Origin: Azospirillum formosense
GTDB lineage: Bacteria > Pseudomonadota > Alphaproteobacteria > Azospirillales > Azospirillaceae
Assembly (NCBI RefSeq): GCF_040500525.1
Contig: NZ_CP159402.1
Span: 558,001-622,000 of the forward strand
Length of the DNA stretch: 64,000 nt
Direction: 5' to 3'
A program made the position numbers and the translations under genes. This document shows positions 8,990 through 18,118 of the stretch, piece by piece. How positions within the stretch are numbered: the first letter of the stretch is position 1; each line of letters starts with the position of its first letter. The notes under the pieces were generated by a model. The model had not been told where the DNA came from. It saw only the letters and a program-made list of their open reading frames with translations, and did no database searches.

Positions 8990-10174
8990 CTACAGCACCG
9001 ACTCCAGGACGTCGGCCACCCCGTCCGCGTAGCGGTCCCAGGTCAGACCGGCCAGGAAGGCGGCGCCGGCCCGCCCGACGGCCGCGGCGCGGGCGCGGTC
9101 GGCCCACAGCCCTTCCAGCGCCGCGACGATCTCCTCAACGTCGCTCTCGCCCCAGCCGTCGGTGCCGAAATCGGTCCGGATGGCGGCCTGCCGGGTCAGC
9201 GGCACGCAGCGGTCCGCCCCGATCAGGTCGAGGTGCCCGGTGTTGGCCGACAGGATGGCGGGCACTCCGCAGGCCATGCATTCCATCGCCACGAGGTTGG
9301 TGCCGCCCTCGCCGCGGTTTGGGAACAGGCCGACGTCGACCTCGCGCAGGATGCGGGCCATGTCGGCGTTGGGCACCGGGCCCAGGTCCATCACCTGATC
9401 GGCGCGCAACCCGTTGGCGGCGGCCCAGCCCGCGCCGTCGAACGCGCCGTTCTCGTGGAAGCATACGGGCGCCACGGCGGGGTTGGCCTCCAGGGAGCGG
9501 GCGCTCTCCGGCCAGGGGTTGTGCCAGGCGGTCAGCAGCAGCGCCTCGGGATGGCGCTCGGCGAAGGCGCGGAAGCCGAGCAGGGCGAGGTCCTGCCCCT
9601 TGCGGAACTCCGGCTTGCCGCCGGAGAAGACAACGAAGCGGTCCTTGAACCAGCCGGCCTTGGGCGCCGGGTGGAAATGGGTGGGGTCGACGCCCTGCAG
9701 CACCGTCCGCACCCGCCCGATGCCGGCACCGGTCAGCACCCGCTCGACGAAGCTGGACCCGGCGACGATGGCCGCGCAGCGCTCCGCCCGCGCCAATCCC
9801 TCGGCGTCGATGGCGGTGTCCTCCAGATAGCAGACGCCGACGGTGGGCTGGCCCTTCAGGGTCACGCCCTCCACCGACCGGCTGCCGACGAGGTTGTTGC
9901 CGAGCCCGCGCAGCACCGGCACCGACACCCCGACCTCCTGTCCCGCGTGGGGGGCGATCTGCCGGCAGAGCGCCTCGGACTCGCGGACGAAGCCGGCCAT
10001 GCGCCGCCATTCCAGCGGCGACAGCGCTATGTCCTCCAGCCGCAACGGCAGCGAGCAGACCGGCACCAGCCGACCGCTGCGCGTCCAGCTCAGCGCCAGT
10101 TGCAGCCCGTTGACACCCCAGCCGCTGTAGCTGGACAGGCCCCATTGGATGACGGCGGGCTGGGCGGTGGGCAT
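8990..10174 (-). CDS. Glycosyltransferase family 4-type protein
   Basis: 394 residues with a GT-B fold pattern. The N-terminal half starts QWGLSSYSGWGVNGLQLAL, typical of GT4 acceptor domains. The C-terminal half has FVVFSGGKPEFRKGQDLALLGF and the donor-binding motif NRGEGGTNLVAMECMACGVPAIL, an E-x7-E-like site. Such enzymes transfer sugars from nucleotide donors to polysaccharide, lipid or protein acceptors in the cytoplasm; the acceptor is not evident. It is a single gene, convergent with the aminotransferase operon and downstream of phhB across a palindromic repeat. Confidence 0.85.
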   Translation of the reverse strand: MPTAQPAVIQWGLSSYSGWGVNGLQLALSWTRSGRLVPVCSLPLRLEDIALSPLEWRRMAGFVRESEALCRQIAPHAGQEVGVSVPVLRGLGNNLVGSRSVEGVTLKGQPTVGVCYLEDTAIDAEGLARAERCAAIVAGSSFVERVLTGAGIGRVRTVLQGVDPTHFHPAPKAGWFKDRFVVFSGGKPEFRKGQDLALLGFRAFAERHPEALLLTAWHNPWPESARSLEANPAVAPVCFHENGAFDGAGWAAANGLRADQVMDLGPVPNADMARILREVDVGLFPNRGEGGTNLVAMECMACGVPAILSANTGHLDLIGADRCVPLTRQAAIRTDFGTDGWGESDVEEIVAALEGLWADRARAAAVGRAGAAFLAGLTWDRYADGVADVLESVL

Positions 10175-10200
10175 TGTCTGTCTCGCGGTCTGGTTTCCCT

Positions 10201-10237
10201 CACCCTAACCCTCTCCCCGGTGGGGAGAGGGAAAAAA
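10201..10237. repeat. GC-rich palindromic repeat (REP-like)
   Basis: CCCTAACCCTCTCCCC, a 3-nt loop, then GGGGAGAGGG followed by six A. One of several related palindromes in this window (37209, 41805, 53122, 60794). Its A run gives a T run only 5' of the stem on the minus strand, so it is not a normal terminator for phhB. Confidence 0.7.
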
Positions 10238-10257
10238 GTTGAGGAGACGGGGCGAAA

Positions 10258-10659
10258 TCACCCGCGCCGCGCGGTGGGGGAGACGTCGCCCATGGATTCC
10301 GACACCGGGGCGTAGGGTTCGTCCATCAGACCCTCGACCTTGGCGGCCATGATGAAGTCGTTCTCGTGCAGGCCCTTGATCTTGTGCGTCCAGAAGGTGA
10401 CGGTGCAATGGCCCCAGCCGTAGAGGATCTCGGCGTGGTGGCCCTCCGCCTCGCACAGGTCGCCGACGCGCATCGCGAAGTGCTGCGCCTCGCGGAAGTT
10501 GGCGAAGCGGTAGTCGCGCTCCAGCCGGTCGGGGTCCGGCCTGATCGACCAGCCGGGCACCTGCACCAGATAGTTTTCCGCCATGGCGCGGTCCATCGGG
10601 GGAATGCCGCCGCGGCAGGGTTCGCAGCTCTTTCCCGCCAGCTCCTGTTGTGTCGCCAT
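10258..10659 (-). CDS. phhB: Pterin-4-alpha-carbinolamine dehydratase
   Basis: Dehydrates 4a-hydroxytetrahydrobiopterin during phenylalanine hydroxylase turnover, or acts in pterin metabolism generally. 133 residues; the core family signature is present: FREAQHFAMRVGDLCEAEGHHAEILYGWGHCTVTFWTHKIKGLHENDFIMAAKVE, here broken by me into its parts GHHAEI, VTFWTH and GLHENDF. The N-terminus has a CEPCRGG motif common in bacterial PCDs. ATG 10659 begins MATQQELAGKSCEPC and matches family length; in-frame starts upstream would add a non-conserved extension. It diverges from the UDG-like gene. Confidence 0.93.
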   Translation of the reverse strand: MATQQELAGKSCEPCRGGIPPMDRAMAENYLVQVPGWSIRPDPDRLERDYRFANFREAQHFAMRVGDLCEAEGHHAEILYGWGHCTVTFWTHKIKGLHENDFIMAAKVEGLMDEPYAPVSESMGDVSPTARRG

Positions 10660-10681
10660 CTCGCGTCCTCCGGTGTTGTTG

Positions 10682-10703
10682 GTTCGAACTCCTCGTTTCG
10701 AAC
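10682..10703. promoter_or_regulatory. Paired TTCGAA boxes between phhB and the UDG-like gene
   Basis: Two copies of TTCGAAC (starting 10683 and 10697) spaced 14 bp lie in the short divergent gap. They could be an operator, but two copies of a palindrome may also be chance. Confidence 0.2.
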
Positions 10704-10774
10704 AATGCTGGGGCCAAAGCCTCCCAAGGACAAGCCTCCCGGCGGCAAGCCTCACGACCAGCAAGGACGCGCGC

Positions 10775-11368
10775 ATGACGGACCTGCCCTTCGCCGATTA
10801 CCAGCAGCCCACGAAGGCCGCCGCCGGGCCACGCCTCGCCATCGTGGGAGAGGCGCCGGGCGCGGAGGAGGCGCGGCGCGGCGTGCCCTTCGTCGGGCGC
10901 AGCGGCCAGCTCCTCGACGAGACGCTGAAGGCGGCGGGGGTGGAGCGGGCGGAATGCCTCGTCGCCAACGTCTTCCGCCACCAGCCGCCGGGCAACAAGG
11001 TCGGCCATTTCTTCGCCTCGCGCACCCGCGCCAGGAAGGAGGGGCGGGCGCTGGACGAGCGCTGGGGACCGTTCGGCACCTCCGACTGGGTGCTGGCGGA
11101 GTTCTCCGGCGAGATCGAGCATCTGCAGCGGACGCTGGAGGGCTTTGCCCCCCGCGTCATCGTCGCGCTCGGCCGCACGCCGCTGTGGGCGCTGACCGGG
11201 CTGAACGGGATCATGCAGTTGCGCGGCACGGTCCAGCCCTGCCGCCTCGTGCCGGGGGCGGAGGTGGTGGCGACCTTCCACCCCAGCTACATCCTGCGCG
11301 GCCAGCTCGCCGAGCAGCCGACCTTCCTGGCCGACCTGAAACTGGCCGCCTCGCGCCTGACGGCCTGA
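10775..11368 (+). CDS. Uracil-DNA glycosylase superfamily protein
   Basis: 197 residues of the UDG fold, for base-excision repair of uracil in DNA. Motif A GEAPGAEEARRGVPFVGRSG and motif B FHPSYILRG are both clear. Only two cysteines are seen (ECLVANVF and QPCRLVP), not the four of the iron-sulphur family 4 enzymes, so it may be a cluster-free relative or a derived member with changed activity. The residue after the motif A GEAPG is typical of families 4/5. ATG 10775 follows AAGGACG. It is convergent with glk, the stops being seven bases apart. Confidence 0.82.
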   Translation: MTDLPFADYQQPTKAAAGPRLAIVGEAPGAEEARRGVPFVGRSGQLLDETLKAAGVERAECLVANVFRHQPPGNKVGHFFASRTRARKEGRALDERWGPFGTSDWVLAEFSGEIEHLQRTLEGFAPRVIVALGRTPLWALTGLNGIMQLRGTVQPCRLVPGAEVVATFHPSYILRGQLAEQPTFLADLKLAASRLTA

Positions 11369-11374
11369 GCGCCT

Positions 11375-12349
11375 TTACGCCCGCTCCGCGGCTTCGGCCA
11401 GGCCGAGGAAGGCGGGAAGCTCGTGGGTGATGACGTAGGTGGGGATCGGGGCCAGGAAGTCGCGCATCCGGCCCTTCTCCATGAAGCGCTTGCGGAAGCG
11501 GGAGTGGGTGAACAGGGTGCCCAGCTTCGGCACGATGCCGCCCGCGATGTAGATGCCGCCGCGCGCGCCCAGCGTCAGGGCGAGGTTCCCCGCCACGGTG
11601 CCGAGCATCGCGCAGAACATCTCCACCGCCTCCACGCAATGCGGGTTCGTGTTGGCGGTCGCCGCGTCGGACACCTGGGCCGGGGTAAAGGGCTCCGGCT
11701 CCTGGTGGTCGAGGATGCACAGCGCCTGATAGAGGTTGACCAGACCCGGCCCGGACAGCACCCGCTCCGCCGACACATGGTCGAAGCTCTTGCGGAGCTG
11801 GGCCAGCACAGCGCTCTCTCGGTCGCTGACCGGCGCCATGGTGACGTGGCCGCCTTCCGCGGCCAGCGCGGTCCAGCCCTCGGGTCCGGGCACCAGCCCC
11901 GACACCCCCAGCCCGCTGCCCGGCCCGATCACCCCGACGACGCGGCCCGGCTCCGGCGCTCCCTCGCCCACCTGATGAACATCGGCGGGGGTGAGGCGGG
12001 GCACCGACAGGGCGACGGCGGTGAAGTCGTTGATGACGGCCAGCCGCTCCAGCCCCAGCCGGCCGCGCACCTCGGCCGTGGAGAAGGACCAGCCGCGGTT
12101 GGTCATCAGCACCGCGTCGCCGGTCACCGGGCCGGCGATGGCGAAGGCGCCGCGGCTGGGCCGGGCGTCCGGCGCCATGCCGCCGAGATAGGCCAAAGCC
12201 GCCGCCTCCAGCGATGGGAAGTCGGCGCAGCGCAGCACGCGCGAACCGTGGATGCCCGTGCCGTCGATCAGGCCGAAGCGGGCGTTGGTGGCGCCGATGT
12301 CGGCGACCAGGGTGACGGGCCCGGAGGCGGCGGTGCGGTGTATGGTCAT
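11375..12349 (-). CDS. glk: Glucokinase
   Basis: ATP-dependent phosphorylation of glucose to glucose-6-phosphate. 324 residues, the usual size. ADIGATNARFGL is the phosphate-1 loop, FAIAGPVTGD and TNRGWSF match bacterial Glk, INDFTAVALSVPRL contains the catalytic Asp, and GPGSGLGVSGLVPG and AAEGGHVTMAP are the sugar- and phosphate-2 regions. The gene follows otsA by ten bases, suggesting an operon that makes glucose-6-phosphate next to the trehalose-6-phosphate synthase that uses it. Confidence 0.95.
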   Translation of the reverse strand: MTIHRTAASGPVTLVADIGATNARFGLIDGTGIHGSRVLRCADFPSLEAAALAYLGGMAPDARPSRGAFAIAGPVTGDAVLMTNRGWSFSTAEVRGRLGLERLAVINDFTAVALSVPRLTPADVHQVGEGAPEPGRVVGVIGPGSGLGVSGLVPGPEGWTALAAEGGHVTMAPVSDRESAVLAQLRKSFDHVSAERVLSGPGLVNLYQALCILDHQEPEPFTPAQVSDAATANTNPHCVEAVEMFCAMLGTVAGNLALTLGARGGIYIAGGIVPKLGTLFTHSRFRKRFMEKGRMRDFLAPIPTYVITHELPAFLGLAEAAERA

Positions 12350-12359
12350 GCGCTCAGTT

Positions 12360-13757
12360 TCACCCGTACGGCGCGCGCGTCAAGGCATCGACGTAGCTTT
12401 CCCGCCACCAGCCGATGTCGTGGCTGCGCAGGATGCGCATCATCGCGGCGTGGCGCTCCTTGCGCTCGGGCAGGGGCATGGTCAGGGCGCGCTGGAGGGC
12501 GTCGGCCACCGCCTCGATGTCGAAGGGATTGACGATCAGCGCCGAATCGAGTTCCCGCGCCGCGCCGGCGAAGGTGGACAGCACCAGCACGCCGGGATCG
12601 TCGGGGTCCTGGCAGGCGACATACTCCTTGGCGACGAGATTCATGCCGTCGCGCAGCGGGGTGACCAGACCGACATGGGCGGTGCGGTAGAAGCCGGCCA
12701 GCACACGCCGGCCGAAGCTCTTGTTCAAATAGCGGATGGGCACCCAGTCGAATTCGGCGAAGCGCCCATTGATGCGGCCCGACAGCTCCGACAGCTCCCG
12801 CTTGATGGCGATGTATTCCGGCACCTCCTCGCGGCTCGGTGGGGCCACCTGAAGGAAGGAGACTCGGTTGCAGTGCTCAGGATAGGTCGCCAGGAGCTGC
12901 TCGAAAGCCTGGAAGCGCTGCGGCAGGCCCTTCGAATAGTCCAGCCGGTCGACCCCGATGATCAGACGCCGGCCGACGAGGCTTTCCTTCAGCCGCTGGG
13001 TGTGGCGCGAGCGCACGGCGGTCTCGGCGATGCTCACAAGGTTTTCGGTGTCGATGCTGATGGGGAAGGCGCGGGCCAGCAGCGTGCGGCCGAAGGCGTG
13101 GATCAGCATGCCGCCCTCGGGACCGCGGTCCTCCACCTCGCCGTCCAGCTCCTGCCGGATGTAGTCGGCGAAGCCGCGCAGATCCACATGGGTGTGGAAG
13201 CCGACGAGGTCGTAGGCGCACAGCTCGCGGATCAGCTCCCGGTGGTTCGGCAGCGCCACCAGGATTTCCGGGGCGGGGAAAGGCGTATGCAGGAAGAAGC
13301 CCATGCGCTGGGTGCAGCCGCGCTGGCGCAATTCCTCCCCGAAAGGGATCAGATGGTAGTCGTGGACCCACACCATGTCGTCGGGGCGCAGCAGCGGAAC
13401 CAGCTTCTCCGCGAAATAGCCGTTGACGCGCTTGTAGCCCTCGCGGGTGCGGCGGCTGACCTCGATCAGGCCCACGCGGTAATGGAACAGCGGCCACAGG
13501 GTCTGGTTGGCGAAGCCGTTGTAGTACTCTTCGAAGTCGCGGCGGCTGAGGTCCAGCGTCGCGTAGGTCAGGCGTCCGACGTCGGTGCGCCGGGGCTCGC
13601 TCTGCGACTCCTCCTCGACCACCGTGCCGCTCCAGCCGAACCAGATGCCTCCGGTCTTCTTCAGCGCGGCCAGCACGGCCACGGCGAGGCCCCCGGCGGC
13701 TTGCTTGCCTTCGTCGATGGGGGCGACGCGGTTGGATACGACGACCAGTCTGCTCAC
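12360..13757 (-). CDS. otsA: Alpha,alpha-trehalose-phosphate synthase (UDP-forming)
   Basis: Makes trehalose-6-phosphate from UDP-glucose and glucose-6-phosphate, for osmotic and desiccation protection. 465 residues, GT20 family. [12 protein letters not shown] is the N-terminus with the glucose-6-phosphate loop, [12 protein letters not shown] the acceptor site, [14 protein letters not shown] the donor site, and [16 protein letters not shown] the UDP-binding loop. I choose the GTG start at 13757 because GGAGAA lies upstream and the homologous N-terminus begins there; the frame stays open for 70 codons further up without similarity. No otsB phosphatase gene is adjacent. Confidence 0.94.
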   Translation of the reverse strand: MSRLVVVSNRVAPIDEGKQAAGGLAVAVLAALKKTGGIWFGWSGTVVEEESQSEPRRTDVGRLTYATLDLSRRDFEEYYNGFANQTLWPLFHYRVGLIEVSRRTREGYKRVNGYFAEKLVPLLRPDDMVWVHDYHLIPFGEELRQRGCTQRMGFFLHTPFPAPEILVALPNHRELIRELCAYDLVGFHTHVDLRGFADYIRQELDGEVEDRGPEGGMLIHAFGRTLLARAFPISIDTENLVSIAETAVRSRHTQRLKESLVGRRLIIGVDRLDYSKGLPQRFQAFEQLLATYPEHCNRVSFLQVAPPSREEVPEYIAIKRELSELSGRINGRFAEFDWVPIRYLNKSFGRRVLAGFYRTAHVGLVTPLRDGMNLVAKEYVACQDPDDPGVLVLSTFAGAARELDSALIVNPFDIEAVADALQRALTMPLPERKERHAAMMRILRSHDIGWWRESYVDALTRAPYG

Positions 13758-14056
13758 GTTGGTGGTTCTCCGGTGCCGGACGGCCGCGTGGTTGGGCGGC
13801 CGAATGGCGCGTGTCGGGGCGGACCCCGGGGCGCGCAGGGACAAAACGACCGTATGGAGGGTTGGTTCCCTATCGGTCGGATGGGTTATGTCGAAGGACC
13901 GGGGTGGGTTGGCGGACGCGCCGCCAGCCCCAGATTGTGCGGGAGCAGGGCCGGGATTCTGTGTGCAATGCAGCATAATCGGCTGTTTGCACCGCGCCGT
14001 AGCTTTGTCTTAACTTTGGTTAAACCATTGAATGACATGAAAAAACATTTTCCCTC
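13758..14056. other. Upstream region of otsA
   Basis: About 300 bp between the otsA start and the small RNA promoter. It must hold the otsA promoter on the minus strand. I see no convincing gene; the part from 13970 to 14055 is AT-rich. Confidence 0.5.
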
Positions 14057-14085
14057 TTGATCCCCGGACGGGGCTTCATCATATT
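14057..14085 (+). promoter_or_regulatory. Sigma-70-type promoter of the candidate small RNA
   Basis: TTGATC (14057-14062), 17 bases, then CATATT (14080-14085). The predicted start is about 14092, immediately before the first hairpin of the candidate RNA. Confidence 0.5.
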
Positions 14086-14091
14086 GTGCAG

Positions 14092-14192
14092 TGCGGCATC
14101 GGTCGTGTCTGCGACGCGGTCGGTGCCGTAACGCACTTCTTGGGCGTTTCCTCCCTAGACTCGGGCCGGGGCCTTTGCCCCGGCCTTTTTTT
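14092..14192 (+). ncRNA. Candidate trans-acting small RNA with anti-Shine-Dalgarno linker
   Basis: About 100 nt with a complete transcription unit and no reading frame. A 14-bp hairpin (14096-14126, with several G-U pairs and a 3-nt loop) is followed by a single-stranded linker holding TTTCCTCCCT (about 14147-14156), complementary to ribosome binding sites, and then a strong terminator hairpin. Two hairpins flanking a CCUCC-type linker is the architecture of several alphaproteobacterial regulatory RNAs, which is known biology; membership in any named family is not claimed. It lies alone between otsA and the N-formylglutamate amidohydrolase gene, both of which are on the other strand. Confidence 0.65.
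14164..14192 (+). terminator. Rho-independent terminator of the small RNA
   Basis: GGCCGGGGC, loop CTTT, GCCCCGGCC, then seven T. There is no plus-strand protein gene for it to serve, which is the strongest sign that a small RNA ends here. Confidence 0.9.
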
Positions 14193-14220
14193 GTGCGCCG
14201 TCCGGCGCGTGAAGGGCTGT

Positions 14221-15135
14221 TCAGCGCGGCGCAAGGGGGCCGGGAGGCACATGGGCGACGTTGTCGACCAGTTCGTGCATGTGGCGGGTCAGGACGGTCA
14301 GGAAGGGCAGGCGCGACAGCGTCGCCTCGTCCATGTAGAGGTCCCGGCTGATCTCGATCTGGAGCGCGTGGATGCCTTGGCGGGGGCGCCCGTAATGGCG
14401 GGTGGTGTAGCCGCCGGCGTAGGGCGCGTTGCGGCTGACCGTGTAGCCCAGGCCGCGCAGGAACCGCTCCGCCGTCTCGATGACCGTGGGGGCGCAGGAA
14501 TTGCCGAAGCAATCCCCCAGCACGATGTCGCTGCGCCGGTTGTCGCGGTCGCCCAGCCCGGGGGAGGGCATGGAGTGGCAGTCGATCAGCACCGCGTGGC
14601 CGAAGCGGGCGCGCGTGTCCTCGACCAGCCGTCGCAGGGCCGTGTGGTAGGGGGTGTAGCATTGCTCCACCCGGCGGACCGCTTCGGCAAAGCGCAGCTT
14701 GCCGCGGTAGATGTCCTCGCCGTTGGCGACCACCCGCGCGATGGTGCCCAACCCGGCCGCGACGCGCGGCGAGCGCGTGTTGACGTAGGGCGGCAGGCTG
14801 TCCGCGAACATCTCCGGGTCCAGCTCGTAGGCTTCGCGGTTGACGTCCAGGAAGGCGCGGGGGAACAGCGCGCGGATCAGCGGGATGCCCAGCGCCGGGG
14901 CGCCCGAGAAGATCTCGTCGACGAAGCAGTCCTCCGACTTGCGCAACGCGCGCGGGTCGAGCCGGGCCGCCGCCAGGAACTCGGCGGGATAGCGGTTGCC
15001 GCTGTGCGGCGAGGCCAGCACCAGCGGCTTGGTCTGTTCGTCCGGGGCCAGAAGCTCGAAGGCCGGCTCCGGTGTGGCGGCGTCGACGGATGCATCCATG
15101 GCATGTGATGTAGTGGACCTGGACGGCTCTGTCAC
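14221..15135 (-). CDS. N-formylglutamate amidohydrolase family protein
   Basis: Zinc-type hydrolase of the HutG/NFGase family, which releases formate and glutamate from N-formylglutamate at the end of histidine breakdown; some members act on other N-formyl or peptidoglycan-derived substrates. LVLASPHSGNRYP, LDVNREAYELDPEMF, VLIDCHSMPS and ALQIEISRDLYMDE are the family motifs, with His, Asp and Glu metal ligands. The frame begins at a GTG (15135); an ATG at 15099 gives a 292-residue product that starts closer to the conserved region, so the start is uncertain. No other hut genes are nearby. Confidence 0.87.
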   Translation of the reverse strand: MTEPSRSTTSHAMDASVDAATPEPAFELLAPDEQTKPLVLASPHSGNRYPAEFLAAARLDPRALRKSEDCFVDEIFSGAPALGIPLIRALFPRAFLDVNREAYELDPEMFADSLPPYVNTRSPRVAAGLGTIARVVANGEDIYRGKLRFAEAVRRVEQCYTPYHTALRRLVEDTRARFGHAVLIDCHSMPSPGLGDRDNRRSDIVLGDCFGNSCAPTVIETAERFLRGLGYTVSRNAPYAGGYTTRHYGRPRQGIHALQIEISRDLYMDEATLSRLPFLTVLTRHMHELVDNVAHVPPGPLAPR

Positions 15136-15331
15136 GCACCGTCCCGCTCACGCCCCAACAGAGGGAGGCGCGGGCCGTCCCGTCCGTGGCAAAATTCGAT
15201 GGGTTCGCCGTCGAGCGGCAAAAAAGTGAAATCGAGGCTTGCCAGACCCCAGGGATGATGGTACATCCCACGCCCACGCCGGACGGGACGCAAGACGGAT
15301 GCCGAACCCCGAACCGACCGGCGGCACGGAT

Positions 15332-15406
<75 letters not shown>

Positions 15407-15857
15407 TCCTCGAAGGCCGGAACCCAGACGGGTTTCCGGCCTTCGCCATGTCTGGCTCCGTTTCCGGCTCCGCGGGGCCTGAGGCGAGCGAAGGGCGCCC
15501 CTCCCCGCATTCCGGATGTGTTGAGCCACCAACAAGCGTTGGGGCCGGGAAAGTGCCTGCTCTTCCGTTGGCGACGATGCTCATCAAAGGGCGGAAGCAA
15601 TGAAATTGCCCGGCCTACTTCTAAAATTATGCGTATCCGACAGTTTAAAACCTTTCAATACGTATATGATTCCTTTGTTCTGTAATGATAAAGAATATTT
15701 AAGACCATAAGTTGAGGAAATTGAAGGGCAGAGCTGCAGTATTTTTCATCTCATTCTTAAGTACTATGAGATTGATTGTAGGATCCATTTAACATGTCAT
15801 TATAATTTATATGGAATTATCCCGCCTGAACACATCCTGTGCAAGGCGGAATTCTCA
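15407..15857. other. AT-rich gap between tRNA-Val and the dCache chemoreceptor
   Basis: 450 bp. From about 15600 the G+C falls sharply compared with the rest of the window. A TATAAT at 15801-15806 is a candidate -10 element for the chemoreceptor gene, with TTGTAG 19 bp upstream as a poor -35. A 36-codon frame starting at ATG 15600 has no ribosome binding site and is probably chance. I see no integrase and no second copy of the tRNA 3' end. Confidence 0.5.
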
Positions 15858-18038
15858 ATGAACATAAGAACAATTCAACAAAAGATTGCCGGATTGGCAG
15901 GGCTATGCCTGATTGGAACGGTGGGTGTCCTGGTCGGCTTCGGGGTTCTGTCGGCCAACACCACCAACACCTACGTCAACACCCAGGTCACCGATATCCT
16001 GGAGCGCAAGACCAAGGAATCCCTGCTCAATCTCGCCTCCTCACAAGCCGGGCTGATCCGGGCGGAGTTCGATACGGCCTTGAACACGGCGCGAACCATG
16101 GCGCACGGCTTCGCGTCCATCGTCGATCCCAAGAACGCGGGGAGCGCCCCGATCGCCACCCGGCGCGACGCCATCAACGGCATTCTGCTCAACGTGCTGC
16201 AGAACAACGAGCTGTTCAACGGCACCTACACCGCGTGGGAGCCCAACGCGCTGGATGGCGACGACGACGCCTTCAAGGGGCATCGGGAGTCTGGAAACGA
16301 CGCGACGGGGCGCTTCATTCCCTATTGGAACCGGGACCAGAACGGTCGAATCGCCATGCAGCCGCTTGTCGAATACGACAGCCGCGACCTGCATCCCAAC
16401 GGCGTCATGAAGGGTGGATGGTACATCGGCCCCAAGGAGACCGGGAAGGAAAGCGTTCTCGACCCGCTTCCCTATGTTGTGCAGGGCAAACAGGTCTTCC
16501 TGGCCACCCTGTCCGTTCCCGTGGTCGTCGGCGGCAAATTCCAAGGCGTGGCCGGCGCCGACTTCAACCTCGACTTCGTTCAGCAACTGGCCACGAAGGT
16601 CAGCAAGGCGGTGTTCGACGGGCGAAGCGAGGTTGTCATCATCAGCAACATGGGGCTGATCGTCGCCCACAGCGGCAAGCCGAACCTGATCGGGCAGTCG
16701 ATCTCCTCCTTCGACACCGCGTGGCGGGACGATCTCGCCTACGTGCAGGGCGGAAGCGCCCATGTCGACGTGCAGACCGACAGTGGCCTGCTGCGCACCT
16801 TCGCTCCCATCCCCATGGGGCGCACAGGCAAGCCCTGGTCGGTGCTGATCCAGGTGCCGAAGGACATCGTCCTGGCCGACGCCAACGCGCTGGGCGGCGC
16901 GCTGAACGATCGGGCGAATTCCGGCATGCTGTGGCAGGTGGGCGTCGGGCTGCTGGTCATCGTCGCGGCGGTCGGTCTGATGTGGATGGTGGCCGGCCGC
17001 ATCGCCCGCCCGGTCCGTGCCTGCGTCCGCTTCGCCGAAGGGATCGCCGACGGCGACTTCAATCAGGCGCTCGATGTTCGGCAGGCGGATGAAATCGGTA
17101 CCCTGGCCGATGCGCTGCGCAAGATGCTGACCGATCTTCAGCGCATGATCGCGCAGCGGGCCGCCGACCAGCGGCAGGCGGAAGCGGAGCGTCGCACCGC
17201 CATGCTGACACTGGCCGACGATCTCGAATCCGACGTGATGAGCGTGGTGGAAGGCGTCGATACCGCGGCAAGGGCCATGGGCGTGACGGCTCAGACCATG
17301 ACCTCCACGGCCACGCAGACCAGCCAGCAGGCGGCGGTGGTGGCAAGCGCCGCCGACGAGGCGAACGTCAACGTCCAGACCGTGGCCGCTGCCACGGAGG
17401 AGCTTTCCGGGTCCATCCGCGAAATCGGGGAACGCGTCAACCGCTCCGCCGAGATCGCCCGCGACGCGGTGAGCGCGGCCCAGCGGGCCAACGATCAGGT
17501 TCTCGGCTTGACCGAGGCCGCCGGCAAGATCGGCATGGTCGTCCAACTCATCCAGGACATCGCGGCGCAGACCAACCTGCTGGCCTTGAACGCGACGATC
17601 GAGGCGGCCCGCGCCGGAGAGGCCGGCAAGGGCTTCGCGGTGGTGGCGGGTGAGGTGAAGCATCTTGCCAACCAGACCGCCAAGGCGACGGAGGACATCG
17701 CCCTGCAGGTGAACGAGATGCAGCGTGTCACCGGCGATACCGCCACGGTGATCAAGGGGGTCGGCACCATCATCGCCCAGATCGACGGCATCGCGGCCAA
17801 CATCGCGGCCGCGGTGGAGGAGCAGAGCGCCGCGACGCTGGAGATCGCGCGCAATGTCCAGCAAGCCGCGACCGGCACGAAGGAGGTGTCGTCCAACATC
17901 ACCGGCGTGCGCGGGGCCGCCACGGAGGCTGGCCATTCCGCGCAGGAGGTGCTGTCGGTCTCCGGTCAGTTGAGCGTGGAATCGGAACGCCTGCGCGGCG
18001 TGGTGCACGGCTTCCTGGGGAAGATCAGGGCCGCCTGA
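15858..18038 (+). CDS. Methyl-accepting chemotaxis protein with periplasmic double-Cache sensor
   Basis: 726-residue membrane receptor. TM1 is about residues 11-33 ([18 protein letters not shown]). The periplasmic region (about 40-350) is a dCache_1-type domain, with [19 protein letters not shown] and the [16 protein letters not shown] motif of amino acid or organic acid binding Cache domains. TM2 is about 353-375, HAMP about 376-430 ([19 protein letters not shown]), and the signalling domain carries [20 protein letters not shown]. The ligand cannot be read from sequence. ATG 15858 is preceded by AAGGCGG. It converges with another chemoreceptor gene across a palindrome. Confidence 0.93.
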   Translation: MNIRTIQQKIAGLAGLCLIGTVGVLVGFGVLSANTTNTYVNTQVTDILERKTKESLLNLASSQAGLIRAEFDTALNTARTMAHGFASIVDPKNAGSAPIATRRDAINGILLNVLQNNELFNGTYTAWEPNALDGDDDAFKGHRESGNDATGRFIPYWNRDQNGRIAMQPLVEYDSRDLHPNGVMKGGWYIGPKETGKESVLDPLPYVVQGKQVFLATLSVPVVVGGKFQGVAGADFNLDFVQQLATKVSKAVFDGRSEVVIISNMGLIVAHSGKPNLIGQSISSFDTAWRDDLAYVQGGSAHVDVQTDSGLLRTFAPIPMGRTGKPWSVLIQVPKDIVLADANALGGALNDRANSGMLWQVGVGLLVIVAAVGLMWMVAGRIARPVRACVRFAEGIADGDFNQALDVRQADEIGTLADALRKMLTDLQRMIAQRAADQRQAEAERRTAMLTLADDLESDVMSVVEGVDTAARAMGVTAQTMTSTATQTSQQAAVVASAADEANVNVQTVAAATEELSGSIREIGERVNRSAEIARDAVSAAQRANDQVLGLTEAAGKIGMVVQLIQDIAAQTNLLALNATIEAARAGEAGKGFAVVAGEVKHLANQTAKATEDIALQVNEMQRVTGDTATVIKGVGTIIAQIDGIAANIAAAVEEQSAATLEIARNVQQAATGTKEVSSNITGVRGAATEAGHSAQEVLSVSGQLSVESERLRGVVHGFLGKIRAA

Positions 18039-18062
18039 GCGGCCCGGTTCGACGGGACGCAG

Positions 18063-18092
18063 GGCCGCCCCCGCGACGTGGCGGGGGCGGCC
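18063..18092. terminator. Hairpin between two convergent chemoreceptor genes
   Basis: A 12-bp perfect stem (GGCCGCCCCCGC and its complement) with a 6-nt loop. There is no T run on either strand, so it is a bidirectional barrier only by position. Confidence 0.5.
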
Positions 18093-18118
18093 GGAAACCC
18101 TGACGGCGGTTGTTGGAC

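Noticed and set aside
8990..10174. Glycosyltransferase gene as part of the epimerase operon
   Set aside because: It is on the opposite strand and convergent, so it is a separate unit.
15600..15710. 36-codon frame starting MKLPGLLLKLC in the AT-rich gap
   Set aside because: No ribosome binding site and no support beyond an open frame.
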